The translations under genes were made by a program, and so were the position numbers. Below the pieces are notes generated by a model. The model had not been told where the DNA came from. It saw only the letters and a program-made list of their open reading frames with translations, and made no database searches. Shown one piece after another: positions 22,258 to 34,696 of a stretch of DNA of 64,000 nucleotides (positions within the stretch are counted from its first letter, which is position 1; each line of letters begins with the position of its first letter). Source of the stretch: Batkoa obscura (Eukaryota > Entomophthoromycota > Entomophthoromycetes > Entomophthorales > Batkoaceae); the NCBI GenBank assembly GCA_030770535.1, contig JASVEC010000067.1:1-64000 (forward strand), given 5' to 3'.

Positions 22258-25200
22258 TTTGGTTTTTTTAATTATTATATCTCACAATAGATATATTTAT
22301 AGTTCATTGTAAGTGAGGATTTGTATATTGTAGAGTTTTTGATTTACATTACTTTATTTGGTTATTCATTTAATTTTTGTTCACGTAACCATAGCTAAAT
22401 GTAATTAGTACTTGAAATACCAATTCAAAGAGTATCATATCTGCTTTAAGGCTTATTTGGGTAACAGCAATCGTCGGCTAAATTATTATAACGGTTCAAC
22501 TTTTTTCTTTAAATGCTAATAGCTTATTTTAGGATACCCAACTTAAATGACATGAATAGAATTAGAAATAAGCTATCTTACGTTGTCAAATGACTCTTTT
22601 TATTACACATTTTTCGCCTTTTTAGAGAACCTTGTAACTTAAAACAGGATATTAGTATTTGTGAAAGTTAGTTATAAACCCAGTTGAGTTGTTCTTTAGA
22701 AGTTCACAAACTTTATTTTCATACGTTTATCTTGAAATGCTTTCTGCTGTTGGATCTATTTATATTTAAACTAATCCCTATATCTTTTAGATTTTTATAT
22801 TGTACTTTCTTATTATTTGTCTTGAAGCACTTGAAATACAATTCTAAAAGTTGGCAACTAGGCTGCTTTAAGTAACTTTCTTTTCAACACGTTTTATGAA
22901 CTTGTCACGAAATTAAATATTTTATTAATTAAAAACTGAGTTTAGCCTAATCTTTTAAAGAATAGAATATGAACTTTGATTCTAAAAATGAGGCTAGTTC
23001 GTAGTAAGCTTTTGAAACTTATCCATGATAACTTGAATAGTATTACCAAATCGTAATAAATATTACATAAGCATACAATGAGTTTATATTAAGAAAAGGA
23101 AATGGAATGTATTTGCTTATACAATTTTCACAAAATAATTGTAAAAAAGAGCGAAATTTAACATAAAAATTAAAGAAATAACTATAATAAATCTACTTGA
23201 AAGTTATTAAAACAACTAATAACTTTTTTAGCTCAGATCTTGTTGTTAATTAAACTAAAATTTTCAATAATTCCAACGCATTTATTTAAAACTATAAATG
23301 GCTAATAAGCAGTGTAAATAAAAATTTGATTTATTGTTACAAATCTGTTTATATAACTTACATTAAAAATTTCAATAACTAATTATCCATTTAAAATTAC
23401 TAATATGCGTTGATAAACCATTAGATAAATCTGTAATAAAGAATAAGAATCGATTGTTTATAATGATATATTTATAAAGCGGTGTATCTATAATTTTGAT
23501 ATTATTCATAACTGTGAAGTTATATATTAAATAGTCGTATGAATTTTTAGCTAACTCATTTTTTAGAATTTTATGCTTATGTAATATCTCATAAATCTTT
23601 CTTAGCTAAACTAGATACTAAGTGGCTTTATTTTTATACAAACCGTAATTTTTCTCGTCAATAAATGGTATGAAATTTTTATAAAAGATTATTCCTGCAT
23701 AAAACCTGTTCTTTATTTTATTATTTTATTAAGCTTCTATTACATGTTTAAATATGCCTTTCATTTACTTATTTATTTCGCCTTTCTATTTTCAATCAAG
23801 AGCTTTTCAATTTTAGAAATTATCTTTAGCAAATAATTTTATTATATCATTTGTCTGTAAAAGAATTTAACACCTTTGAAATGAGCTAAATTTAGGATCC
23901 TCTATTGATACAAAATAGTGGTAAATATTTTAGTTCTATTATCATCGTAAATTTACTACTATCTTATATGTGATATTACATTGTCAATTATAGCGTTTTT
24001 AACATTATTGCTATTACTATAGACCCAATTTAGACAATTAGTGACCATTACAATTATTCGACTGCTTCGGGTAGCTTGATATTTTTTGTAATAAAATTTA
24101 ATAGTTAAACTCTAGCTGTACTCTAAACTTATAGTGTCTTATAAACGAAAATTTTTATATTTTTTAAAAAAGAGAAGGTTTTTGTATACTAAAATCGAGC
24201 CTAGGACAAAATAAAGTATATGCAATTATGAAATAATCCATTGCTTATTTTATTTTATTTTATTTTATTTTATTTTATTTTATTTTATTTGATCATTTAA
24301 TTTAACTTTTGAAAAAATGAAGTATCTTATATTTTCTTTGCATTTTACTAATTTGCCTTTTTTAGATTAAATGGCAATTTTTTTCATACTATTAGCCAAA
24401 TAAGAGATACATCAAATAAAATTAAATAAACAATGATAAAACAAACAACTTGTAACTTTATTTGTGTTAAAAAAGATTTGTTAAGGTTGATATGTGGGGC
24501 TAATTATGACGAGCTATGAAAACGGGAGCTGTGTTAAATTCGCACTAAAAGTAACTACATAATAAGGAGATAAAGAATCTCTTTACCAGTTTCTGTCGTT
24601 GATAAGTTTATAAATAAACTTCATATTCTGCTTTATGTAAACTTATTCATAAAGCGAAGTATGAACGTTTCTGGATTTAGTAGAGCAGTTGAGTTATCAG
24701 CTGGTAATTTAGCTTAGTATGAGTGGATTAACCAAAGACCTGTTAAAATCACAAATGCTTGTGGGTTAGGCAATATTATTTGTAATTATCACCTTTAAAT
24801 ATTGAAAAAATAAGGAATAGTATACGCCTACCTTGAAATAAAGGCTGTAAAGATAGATAACATCTAGCTATAGAATAACCTAGGGGCTACAATAAATACT
24901 GTTATTTCATCCGTAAGTATTAGAAGACAGATATATTAAGGAGATATATAATTTATTATTATTAAACTAACTATTTTATTAGTCTTAACCCTCCTTATGA
25001 ACAATACAGAGAGCCTAAGCTAATTCTATTTAGTCTAAGTATGTAGATGATGTCGCATTGCCTTTATTTCAATAATTAGTCATTGGATTTATTACATTTA
25101 AATATAAATTTAATAAATCATTTAAAGTATAAATATTAAAAAAGCTTAATGTATTGATTTTACTATTCCTTAACATTAGATTAGAAATTTGATGTCATGC

Positions 25201-25919
25201 ATGTATAATTTTTTTTTAAAAGTAGGCCAGAATTTTATAAAAATTCTACTTAAATTACGACCTCAGCAGCTCTATTACGCCTAAGTTGCGGTAATTTTTA
25301 GAGCTAATTATTTTTTCGTTTGGTTTTTTTAAAGCCTAATCTTTAGAATTTAGCCTAAAATTGGCAAAAATTTATCCCTAAATAAGCAATTAATTAGATT
25401 GAAATAGAGTTGCAGAAGTTATAAACATTCGAACTAAAAACGCCTATAAATTGAGGCTATTTCTAATCAAAGTTGAAACATCATTAGTTAAACTTCAAAT
25501 ACTAAGATATTAGGAGGATGGACTATAAGTAATATCCTTAAATCCAAACTCTTATTTTGTTTTTGGTAATTTATGACATTATATTGGATTTATTATATGT
25601 GACTCTTATACATATATAATTAATTTGAATACCTTTCTACACTTTAAATATTATAAAATAGCAACTTTTAAAGGCGTCAAACATGTTTCTCTAAGTTATA
25701 ATTTTGTTATATTGTATCTAACGCTATTTTCATTTTTTATACTTATTTATTAAATAGACCCTACTACTTTTGTAGTGATACAACAAGTTCTTTTGTTAAA
25801 CCAAGCGTTTCTTAAGAATCAAAAAGTTGCGATGTTAAATTAATAAAAACCTTAATTTTTTAATCCATTTCATATATAGAGTATACTATTCAGTATTTGT
25901 TTCATATTCATAAACCAAC
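22258..25919. other. IR1 loop, gene-free right part
   Basis: About 3.6 kb without a convincing gene. It contains a (TTTTA)n run at ~24245-24290. Short ORFs (for example 22684-22875) look random. Confidence 0.5.
24245..24290. repeat. (TTTTA)n microsatellite
   Basis: About nine TTTTA/TATTT units in a row. Confidence 0.95.
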
Positions 25920-26083
25920 ATGTCTATACTATCTTTATTATGATGCCAAGTGTTTTGGTAGTCATAATTGCTTAAAAAATTATATCATAATAACAATAAT
26001 AATAACAAAAGATATATAAATGTACATTATTAGCTTAAAAGATTAATTTTAGTAAAATTCAATCTTCTTAAAGAATAGTCAAA

Positions 26084-26305
26084 ATGATCTGGAGAAAGAA
26101 ATCATATATGTCTAATAAAGGGAGCTCAAAGTTTTTATCATCTTGCGATCTAAAAGATTTGAGCTATGAAATAAAGGGATTCGAGCATCGAAAGAAAGAT
26201 AGTTTACTTCATTTTGATAGTATGCTGGTAAAGGGTTTCAAAGATTCTAACAATGATTTTAAATACACTCTAAAACTTAGTTTAACTCCTTCTATTGCCA
26301 AATAA
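26084..26305 (+). CDS. C-terminal-tail family protein, member C, right copy (73 aa)
   Basis: Inverted-repeat partner of 19377-19598. It has the same layout: MIWRKKSY leader, SCDLKDLSYE, then HFDSMLVKGF, linker and YTLKLSLTPSIAK. Four residues differ, near the N-terminus (Ile9/Met, Phe10/Ser, Ala14/Ser, Met30/Ile). The tail is unchanged, which suggests selection on it or recent conversion. Confidence 0.65.
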   Translation: MIWRKKSYMSNKGSSKFLSSCDLKDLSYEIKGFEHRKKDSLLHFDSMLVKGFKDSNNDFKYTLKLSLTPSIAK

Positions 26306-26515
26306 TCATTCCATTAGTCCTTGTGATTTCTATATAATTTAGCGCTTATTCTACTGATTCAACGATATCTTCAAGTGACCCCAATAATATTTCTATTTAT
26401 TTCTATTTATTTTTGCTCTTAATCTAGCTATCCTTGTTTTTCATTTTATTAAATAAACTCATTCTTAAATCCTTGACTTAATATGATCATTGTTTAATAA
26501 AATCTGGTGACGTTT

Positions 26516-26599
26516 TTTGGTTTCATCACTTTTTTCATCTTTCAAGTGCTATTGTACAGAAAAAATGTTAGTGAGTTTCTTAAACAAAAAGACACTCCC
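26516..26599 (-). mobile_element. MITE-like element 7
   Basis: Slightly shortened copy (GGTGACGTTTTTTGG ... ACACTCCC) with ATCT/ATAT at its flanks, a near-match target duplication. Confidence 0.75.
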
Positions 26600-26730
26600 A
26601 TATACTATTGCTTTCGATTTCGGTTTCAATCCCATTGAACCAATAGCTATTTAAAATGAAATATTATAATAAGCAAGAAGGTTTAGATTAAAGGTGTTAA
26701 AATACATTAAGCAATTTTAAATAAACAAAT

Positions 26731-26825
26731 GGGGATGGGTTTTTCTGTTTAAGAATTTCATTAACAATTTTTCTATTCAAATAGTGCTTAAAAATGGAAA
26801 AAGTGATGAAGCCAGAAACACCTCC
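26731..26825 (+). mobile_element. MITE-like element 8
   Basis: GGGGATGGGTTTTTC ... ACACCTCC with a perfect AAAT duplication (26727-26730 and 26826-26829). Confidence 0.9.
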
Positions 26826-27638
26826 AAATTGTATATCAAATAGACAAGGTGTTGTTTGAATTAATTTTTTACTAATGAAAGTTCATCTAAATTTAACTAT
26901 TTCGGTTCTTCCCCACAGTTAAATTTTATACTAATTTATATATATTTAGCTAAATGGTTGCCCTATAAGAATTCATGTAATTTATAATTTTAATAGTTAT
27001 ATGTTATTTTATAGTATTAATTTTGATCTCTAAACTGCTTTAATTATTTTGTTCTCTATATTCAGAATACTCTTAAATAACAAACAATAATCTGATGAAA
27101 TAGTTAAACGCATGGTTTAATAAAATAACAAAACTTATTAACTAAACAATCTATTAATTCTAATCAATTTTAATTGTGCTTAATTTAATAGGTTTTAAAG
27201 CTAAAGCTTACTATAATCATTTACTTGAAAGTAGTGTTGATTCAGTTGTTACTTTGTATAATATATTCGGCCTAAAGTTAGGGGTGTTTACTTATTTCCC
27301 CACATAACTTATATCTTAAAAGTTTAGTGAAATAAATAATACTGCCATCTAACTCCCAGTAATTAAAATGCCAACTTTTAAGTTGCCTTTGTTATTTTAT
27401 TTTTACGCTTTTACAATTGAAACTTGGTCCCCAAAGACCCGCATTTTAGTTTTATTAATAAATGAAATGGGTGAACTCTTACGGGTTTGTTTTAAAATTC
27501 TTTGAGTTTTTGTTAATCAGTGTTAAGCTAGAGAATAATGAAAGTGATAAAATTAAATTAACGTTTGTTAAAAGAAAACCATCATTGTCCGTTATACTAT
27601 CCTTTTTAAAAGATTTACAATGAGTTTATAATAATTTA

Positions 27639-28037
27639 ATGGGTGTAGTGAGTTTTAGTATAAAAAGAGAGAGTAATTATTTACAAACTAAAATAAAGAT
27701 GCTGAATAAACAAAATAACAGACAGTATTTTAGCTCTACTACTTCCTTCAACCAAAATTTAATGGGTTATTTAAATAAAAAAAATAGTAAGACGAATTTA
27801 TTTTGTTCGTTAAAGTCCAGATTGAACATTAATACCAGTAACAACGCTCAAGAAATAACTTTGAATAAAAGGGCGATGACTGCAAGGCCATTGAATAAAA
27901 TAAGTAAAGAGTATCAAGTTGGTTTCAATCAACGTTGTGGAATGGATGAAATCGAATTTGAAAACATAATAAATAACGGATATGGTAATACGGTTTATAC
28001 GCTAAACTTAACTCTATCTCCTTACTTAATTAGATAA
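27639..28037 (+). CDS. C-terminal-tail family protein, member B, right copy (132 aa)
   Basis: Inverted-repeat partner of 17782-18180 with two residue differences. It ends IEFENIINNGYGNTVYTLNLTLSPYLIR. Identity to the left copy changes abruptly at the start codon: coding DNA is nearly identical while the 5' region is only loosely alignable. Confidence 0.65.
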   Translation: MGVVSFSIKRESNYLQTKIKMLNKQNNRQYFSSTTSFNQNLMGYLNKKNSKTNLFCSLKSRLNINTSNNAQEITLNKRAMTARPLNKISKEYQVGFNQRCGMDEIEFENIINNGYGNTVYTLNLTLSPYLIR

Positions 28038-28144
28038 TCAAACTTTGCTTTTGTAAATAAATACTTTTGAATGTTACTTTTTTATTTATTTAACTATTTT
28101 TTATTATATGGACTGTTTTTTCATCCCTTATAGACTTTGATATA

Positions 28145-28241
28145 CGGGATGTTTTTTTTGTTTCAGCACCTTTTCCCTTCTTTAAATGCTACTACTGAGC
28201 AGAAAAATGTTAGTAAATTTTCTAAATAAAGAGACATTCCC
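28145..28241 (-). mobile_element. MITE-like element 9 (IR1 right arm)
   Basis: Mirror copy of element 6, at exactly the matching position of the other arm. Confidence 0.75.
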
Positions 28242-28540
28242 ATGTACAACGGCATTTTTTAAATCATTATTTGGTTTAGTTAAATCTAAATATATTATTT
28301 AGACACACTTATAATTAAAGATCTATCTTTATAACAATATCGATAATACCTTTTTATGTCTTAATATTTGTTTACATATAATTTAAAATTCAAAAAACCA
28401 TTGGTAAATGTTCAACAAAAGTTATCTCAGTTACATTATTTTTGTAGTTTCTTTATATACTTTAGACTAATTTTTATTCTCACAATATTTTTTACAATAC
28501 TTGTATATTAAGTAAAATAAATTGCCAATAGTACATTAAC

Positions 28541-28568
28541 AATAGCTGTTTAACAATAGCTGTTTAAC
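28541..28568. repeat. Two tandem 14-bp units in IR1 right arm
   Basis: AATAGCTGTTTAAC occurs twice, against three inverted copies at 17237-17278. Confidence 0.95.
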
Positions 28569-28889
28569 GATATGGCTTAAAATGAAGTGGTAAAATTAAA
28601 GTTTTAGTTTAATCCTCACTCAACCTCGAGATATCACTTAATAGGACTATAGATATAGATTATGATTATAAATGGCTAAGTATGCAATTTACTTTAACCT
28701 GGGGTATTCAAAGCAAACTAGATCAGTAGATTGTAAAAACTCGATCCACACAACAAAAATACGAGCATCGATAATAAATGACTTAGATTAAATATTCAGT
28801 TAAAAAAATAGGTGTAGTAAAAATTATCTTGACAACTGGTTGTTATTTTTATTTTTTATTATGCACACAAAGTTATTTTTTTTACAAAT

Positions 28890-28988
28890 GGTGATATTTT
28901 TTTTGGTTTCATCACTTTTTCCATCTTTTAAGCGCTATTTGGGCGGAAAGATTGTTGATAAAATTCTTAAACAAAAAAATACTTCCCC
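28890..28988 (-). mobile_element. MITE-like element 10, absent from the paired arm
   Basis: 99 bp flanked by perfect AAAT duplications (28886-28889 and 28989-28992). The homologous place in the left arm (~16910-16920) runs straight through with one copy of the target, so this is a filled/empty site pair. Confidence 0.9.
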
Positions 28989-29118
28989 AAATCTCATTCT
29001 ATTTTTAGTTTGTTTTCAATTTTTCCCAGTTTGCAATTTTATTATTTCACTGGAATTAAATAGTAATTTATACTAAAATTTAATGATGTGATTATTTAAA
29101 AAAAAGCTGTGATAGTAA

Positions 29119-31153
29119 TTCATTGGCAAAAAAAGTTGAAAGTAAAAAATTATGGATTGACTTTTGCATTATTTACTCTTATGATTTAAATATGTGACTG
29201 CTTTGACTTTTTTATATCCAAAATAAATATTATCTTTTCTTTATTTCTTAAACATTTTTTAAATGTTTTTAAACTGTAAAATTTCGAATTTTCAAATTTA
29301 ACGATTTTTTAACCACAGTAATTTAAGTTTGAATATATGCTAGGTAATTGTTTATCAAATTAAAATGTTTGACATAAATTTTACTAAAGCCTAATCCTTA
29401 GGAATTAAAAAACAACCAAATAAATAATAGTCATATAATTTTATAATGACTACCAATTTAAACTTAATGGACAGCATTAAGTTTAAAATTTAGGCTTATC
29501 CTTGCAACTTATGTTGCTTATTTTGAAAGCAATATTCTCACCAAAAAATTCAAGTTTTAATTAGTTATGATTTTGAACAAGATTAGGTTAATCCATGAAT
29601 TTAACATCAATAAATAGAATCTGGTTTAATCATAAAGCAGACATTTTAGAGTTACTGTTTCTCGTTTATTGCGGAATTAATTATCACCCTTTTTAAATTC
29701 ATCTATTATTACCTTTTAACGTCTAAACCTCTAGAACCCTTATCATCACTTGTTTTTTTTACATTCACTAATAAAATACTTGACTGGCCTCAGATCCTTC
29801 AAAGATCTTTTAAAATATTACATTAACAAAATCAAGCACAATATCAGTTAAATATCCTTTCTTGTGGCTTTTTTTAAAAGCCCTCAGTTACGATATCTTT
29901 AAAAATGTTAAATTGTTTATTTTGAGTGCTTCCATTCTAGACTGTAAGGGCCCTTCTCTCCTTAATTTCTCTCCAACTATACTTTATCCTTGATATAATG
30001 TTTGAATTAAATAAAATAACTTTATAAAAAGTCTCTTACTATTTCTGGTATTTTTAATACGCTGAATTCTTTTTTTAAAAATTAGATGCCTGAAACAGTA
30101 TTTATTAATATGCTATTAAAAATCTAACAAGTTAAAGTAAATTTAAGTGAGAGCTTACAAGAAGTAATAGTAGGACTAAAAGATTTATTTCCTAGGAGAT
30201 CATTATTTTTTTTAGCTTTTTTAATCGGAAGTAGTAGATAAAGTTCTTAACTAGGAAGGCTGCCAACTTGGGAATGTAAGCTCTGTGTTAGTGTAAAGTG
30301 TAATTAAAACATGACTATTTCTTTCGTAAAATTCGTGGTGAATGATACAAATAATAAAAGTATTCATCGACTGATGAAATAAAACGAAATACAATAAGAG
30401 AAAAACATAAGACAAAGGAAGCTCTTTTTTTAATTGATAGAAGTGAAACTCTCTTTTTTAGAGCATGGGCTATCTTAAGTTGAACAGACGGATAATAAAT
30501 GAATAGTGAAAAACAATGAGTTAATAAGCCAAAAGTATATAAATGATTCACTTATCAAAAACGAATTTGTTTTAGACGTTTGTATATTTTTTCTATATAA
30601 ACCAACATTGAAGCAAGAGAAATCGGAGTTTAAAAGCTAGAAATTAACACTATAAAACAGAATTATACTTATAAAAACTTTATAATAATTCGATAAATTT
30701 AATTGAACGGTGCATTAGGAAAAACCAATGTAGTTGAAATAAAATAAAATAAAATGGATTGGATAGTATAGTACTAAAACAAGCATTAAAGCCTAATAAA
30801 ACAAATAAAGAAATAATTAATACTGAAGTTAACTTACTACTGATGGGAATTTCCTTTTCTATGCCTGAAGCAGATGCTAATTAAAAGCGTTAACAATAAA
30901 GAATAAATTACTAATACTAATGTTGCATTTTTTCAATTGACTTTTAATACTACTTTGATTTATGGTTGAAGATGAACTCCTTAGGTACCCCTCCCCCCAA
31001 TCATAGTAACATCGATAGCATTAAATGGATTAATCTGATTATTTAAACATTATCTTTTATAATCAAAATTAAGATCTAATTTCATTTCATGTTGTTCATT
31101 AATATAACATGCTTCAACTTTTTTATCTTTACAGTAAAATTTTTTAAATATAT
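29119..31153. other. Gene-free AT-rich stretch
   Basis: Nothing convincing. A 78-codon ORF at 30315-30551 on the minus strand has random composition. Confidence 0.5.
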
Positions 31154-31251
31154 GGGGATGTATTTTTCTGTTTAAGAATTTTACTAACAATCTTTCCACT
31201 GAAATAGCGCTTAAAAATGGAAAAAATAATGAGGCCAAAAAAAACACCCCC
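31154..31251 (+). mobile_element. MITE-like element 11
   Basis: GGGGATGTATTTTTCTG ... ACACCCCC. Left flank ATAT, right flank ATTA. Confidence 0.85.
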
Positions 31252-31712
31252 ATTAAAAGCTATTGAAAGTGATATAATGGACTTTTTTTAATTACTTAAA
31301 ATGAGAGTTAATTCTTTGACTTCTTTCAATTATTTCGACTATTCGAATTTTATATAACAATATCGTGGAATAGCCTTTGGTAATAAAAGGGGACCGTTTT
31401 TAATATAATATTGTACTTCAAAATGGCTCTATTTTCGATAAAGAAATTTAATACATGGGAGTGTTTTAACTATTGAATTATTTTGCTACTTTTTTCTCAA
31501 AATCCAAAGAGCTAATTAGCTAATAAAATGAACCTTAAAATTTAAGCTAAAAAACTGAAAATTAGTAGAATCAAAAATTGAAGATTGTTGATATTATTAA
31601 AAATAGTTTCAATAAAAGATGGCAAATTTTAATTTAATTTAATTTAATTTAAAAAAGCCATATTTTTTAATAATATTAATTAAACTTATTGTAATTAAAA
31701 TTTTAAGATATA

Positions 31713-31884
31713 GAGGTGCTTTTTTTTTGGTTTCATTATTAATCATTAATTTCTATATTAAATACTAATATTTGTAAATTTTTACTAAAAGTGCTTTTTT
31801 TAACTTTATCACTTTTTCCATTTTTAAGCATTATTTAACTAGAAAAATTGCTAATGAAATTCTTAAATAAAAAAATACATCCTT
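31713..31884 (-). mobile_element. MITE-like element 12 (rearranged)
   Basis: A GGTGCTTTTTTTTTGGTTTCATTA left end appears at 31713. It is interrupted by ~60 bp of AT-rich DNA, and then a second left end and the rest of an element run from ~31790 to 31884. This is either two overlapping insertions or an internal duplication. Confidence 0.6.
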
Positions 31885-32154
31885 TAATTATTTATAATAA
31901 ATTAGCTAACTATCTTTTCTTAACTATCTTAATACTATTTGATATTTTTATTAATGTATTTTTTAAATAAATAAATAAATAGTTAATCTTAATTAAATAT
32001 TTTATTATTATAATAGTTAACCAAAGTAAATATTTAGGGATGTTCGAATTAGTTTTGAAATTTATTTAAAAATCAATCTAAATTTTAAGTTTTTAACATA
32101 TGATTGGTTAAATCTAGAGAAGTAATAATAATAAATATTTATTAAATAATATAT

Positions 32155-32248
32155 GAGGGTGTTTTTTCTGATTTCATTACTTTTTCCATTTTTCCGCTCA
32201 AATGGCGCTTAAAAAATGGAAAAAGTAATGAAACCAAAAAACACCCTC
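32155..32248. mobile_element. MITE-like element 13, near-perfect hairpin form
   Basis: Both halves carry the same family end (GAGGGTGTTTTTT.TG.TTTCATTAC / inverse), so the element is almost a complete palindrome around TCCGCTCAAATGGCG. A perfect ATAT duplication flanks it (32151-32154 and 32249-32252). Confidence 0.9.
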
Positions 32249-32693
32249 ATATATATCAGATAAGAGTAAAAAAATGATAAATAGTAAGTATTTTAATAAT
32301 TTAAAAGATAGAGCAGTAGCTAAGTCAATATTTTTTAAATATATATTAAATAATTTTTAGAAGTGCATAAATAAAAACAAGTTTATATAATATATATGTC
32401 TAGTATATAATTAGAAAAAAATTGTTTAGAAATAAAATAAATACGGTAATAAAAAATAAAGCAAAAATAGAAAAATTTAATCAAAAGAAAAAGTTATATA
32501 AATTATATAAATTTCATATCAGTATTCAAAAAAGCATATTTAATAAAATTATTAAAATGTTAATATATAAGCAGATATGGGAAATTGTTTTAAATCTCAA
32601 AAGTTTTTACATTATATATTTGAAAAAATTTACAAAGTGAATAATAGTTTAAAAATTAATTTTAATTTTTTTTGCTGAGTATTATGGAAAAAG

Positions 32694-33174
32694 TGTGAAA
32701 GTTGGTACTCAGTGGTTGGAGTTAAAAGCAGTTCTTGCTTGATTAACTTGCCTTGGGTCGAACGGTCTTAGTTTATATAACTAATATAGACTTAAATGAA
32801 TATGAATAGTACGTAATAAGCTACGAACTATGTAAAATAGATAGAATAGAAGATACTACTGTAAAATCTATGTAAGATATTGTCAGAAAGACTTAATGGG
32901 TTTATTAATGGTACGATATCAGGGAATAATTCAGTCAAAAAGCCTCGAGTTATTGTGTTGAAGAATCTTTTTTATACCTCAACTGAGTGGCTATATATAA
33001 GGAACATAGTAGCAGTTATTCCTTATTATAGTTGCCAAGTATGGACATTAAAACGAGGACAATAAATTCTTCGTGATCAAGTGGTAGCAATTCTCACAGC
33101 AAATTTATATAATGAACTCTAAATTGATTATTATATCATAATCAATCATAGAGCTAATGAAGCGATATTTCCCA
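32694..33174 (+). mobile_element. Solo-LTR-like fossil B
   Basis: About 481 bp, highly similar to 14148-14611 in opposite orientation. It starts TGTGAAAGTTGG and ends in CCCA. The flanks AAAG/TAAG may be a decayed 4-bp duplication. No internal region was seen. A chance ORF at 32880-33065 lies within it. It looks older or less well preserved at its ends than copy A. Confidence 0.6.
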
Positions 33175-33246
33175 TAAGTTCTAATATAAAAATAAAATAA
33201 TTTTTAAATAATTAAAATATAAGTTATAAAATTAATTATAGTTTAT

Positions 33247-33345
33247 AAGGATATATTTTTTTGTTTAAAAATCTTACTAACAATCTTTCCGTTCAAATAG
33301 CACTTAAAAAATGGAAAAAGTAATGAAACCAAAAAGAACACCCTC
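33247..33345 (+). mobile_element. MITE-like element 14
   Basis: AAGGATATATTTTTTTG ... AACACCCTC with TTAT/ATAT flanks. It lies 72 bp after LTR-like fossil B. Confidence 0.8.
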
Positions 33346-34228
33346 ATATGTTTATTTGTTTCTTATTTATTTATTTTATTAAAGTTTTTTAATAATTTCT
33401 TTTTAAAACTAAGAGAAATATTAAATAAATCAGTTTTTTAGCTAAATTTTTAAAATACAATTAACATTTAAACTTGTTAATTAAAAACGTAATTGATTTA
33501 AAAAAAACAGGTGATAAAAATCAAAAAACTGCTTTATTATTAATTGTTTTATTATGTTTTTTATAATAATAATAAAACAAATCCTGGACTTTTACTGATA
33601 ATATTTAATATTTAAGTAGATGATTCATAATAATTATTTTTTTAAGCTAAAAGTTAAGCAATTTTCAAATTATTTAAACCAATAAAAATAAGACATTTAA
33701 ATTTTAAAACTAAAAATTTTATTAGTAAAAAAAGGATAATAAAAAAACATATTTATATAATATAAAAATTAAGTGCTTTTTCATCAAAAAATTATTTGGA
33801 CTGAACAAAAATTCCTAAAATTTAATCAATTAATATCTAAAATATTTGAAAAAAAAATGTTACCGTTTTAAATAAATAAAGTTAACTAAATCAATAATAT
33901 CATTTTAGCTTTATTAATTATCTATCAAAATAAAGCCTTACTTTTTAATGATAAACTCAAATAAACTACTCAGAAAAAGCTTCTGGTTCTTTTATAACCC
34001 TAAACCTAAATCATTGTATTATTTTTATAGTGATTATTTTATTATCTTAAAACAATAATTTATATTTTATATTCTTGGACTTTTTAAATAAAAGATATTA
34101 AATGATTATTAATAAATCAAATAAAGGATTATTTTATATAATAGAAGCTTTTTATAACTATTTTATTGAATATAAGGGAGCAAATAGATTATTTATTAAT
34201 GTTAATATTAATATCTAAGCTATCAATT
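33346..34228. other. Gene-free AT-rich stretch
   Basis: Nothing recognised. Confidence 0.5.
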
Positions 34229-34327
34229 GGGGATATATTTCTTTGTTTAAGAATTTTATTAAAAAATTTCCACTTAAATAGCGCTTAAAAAATGGAAAAA
34301 GCGATGAAACCAAAAAAGAACACCCCC
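34229..34327 (+). mobile_element. MITE-like element 15
   Basis: GGGGATATATTTCTTTG ... AACACCCCC with a perfect AATT duplication (34225-34228 and 34328-34331). Confidence 0.9.
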
Positions 34328-34616
34328 AATTTTAAATTCTAGTTTAAAATTTAGATGGGTGAATAGAATTTAAGTATCCAGAGTTTATTTTAAAAGTTCA
34401 ATGTTAGGTGAAAAATACAAATGAGGGAGGTCAATAGAAAAAATTAAACATAATTCCAATCAATTTTTAAACTCTATTAATTGATTGGAGTTAACTCCAA
34501 CTATTTTACCCATCTTTATGCTAAAAAATAACTAAATTTTGATGTTTAGTAAAAGAAAATGGGTAAAAAAACTTATTATCGATTAAGGGGGGAGAAACTA
34601 GTAAATAAAGAAAAGA

Positions 34617-34624
34617 TATAAATA
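34617..34624 (+). promoter_or_regulatory. TATA-like box of the 109 aa secreted protein
   Basis: TATAAATA about 75 bp upstream of the ATG at 34697. Confidence 0.45.
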
Positions 34625-34696
34625 GCAAAAATTCAAGAAAAAGTTGAACTTAACAATTATTAATTTATTATTTATTTACTATAAACTAATACAAAA

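Larger units (their letters stand above)
26306..27638. other. Spacer between the two IR1 right-arm genes
   Basis: It holds MITE-like elements 7 and 8, which have no counterpart in the left arm. The remainder is AT-rich with no gene. Confidence 0.55.
25920..29118. repeat. IR1 right arm (mosaic inverted repeat)
   Basis: Inverted partner of 16790-19765, separated from it by a ~6.15 kb loop. It is longer than the left arm because it holds three MITE-like copies not found opposite. Confidence 0.85.

Noticed and set aside
22684-22875. 63-codon ORF near the P450 promoter
   Set aside because: Phe/Leu/Tyr-rich composition typical of random AT-rich frames, with no motif or conservation.
28840-29076. 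78-codon ORF with hydrophobic start
   Set aside because: It runs across MITE-like element 10 and a flank. Composition follows the element, and the paired arm lacks it.
31050-31253. 67-codon minus-strand ORF
   Set aside because: Most of it is MITE-like element 11 read in one frame.
32422-32640. 72-codon Lys/Ile-rich ORF
   Set aside because: Low-complexity translation of A-rich DNA next to LTR-like fossil B.
32880-33065. 61-codon ORF
   Set aside because: It lies inside LTR-like fossil B and is not kept in fossil A.
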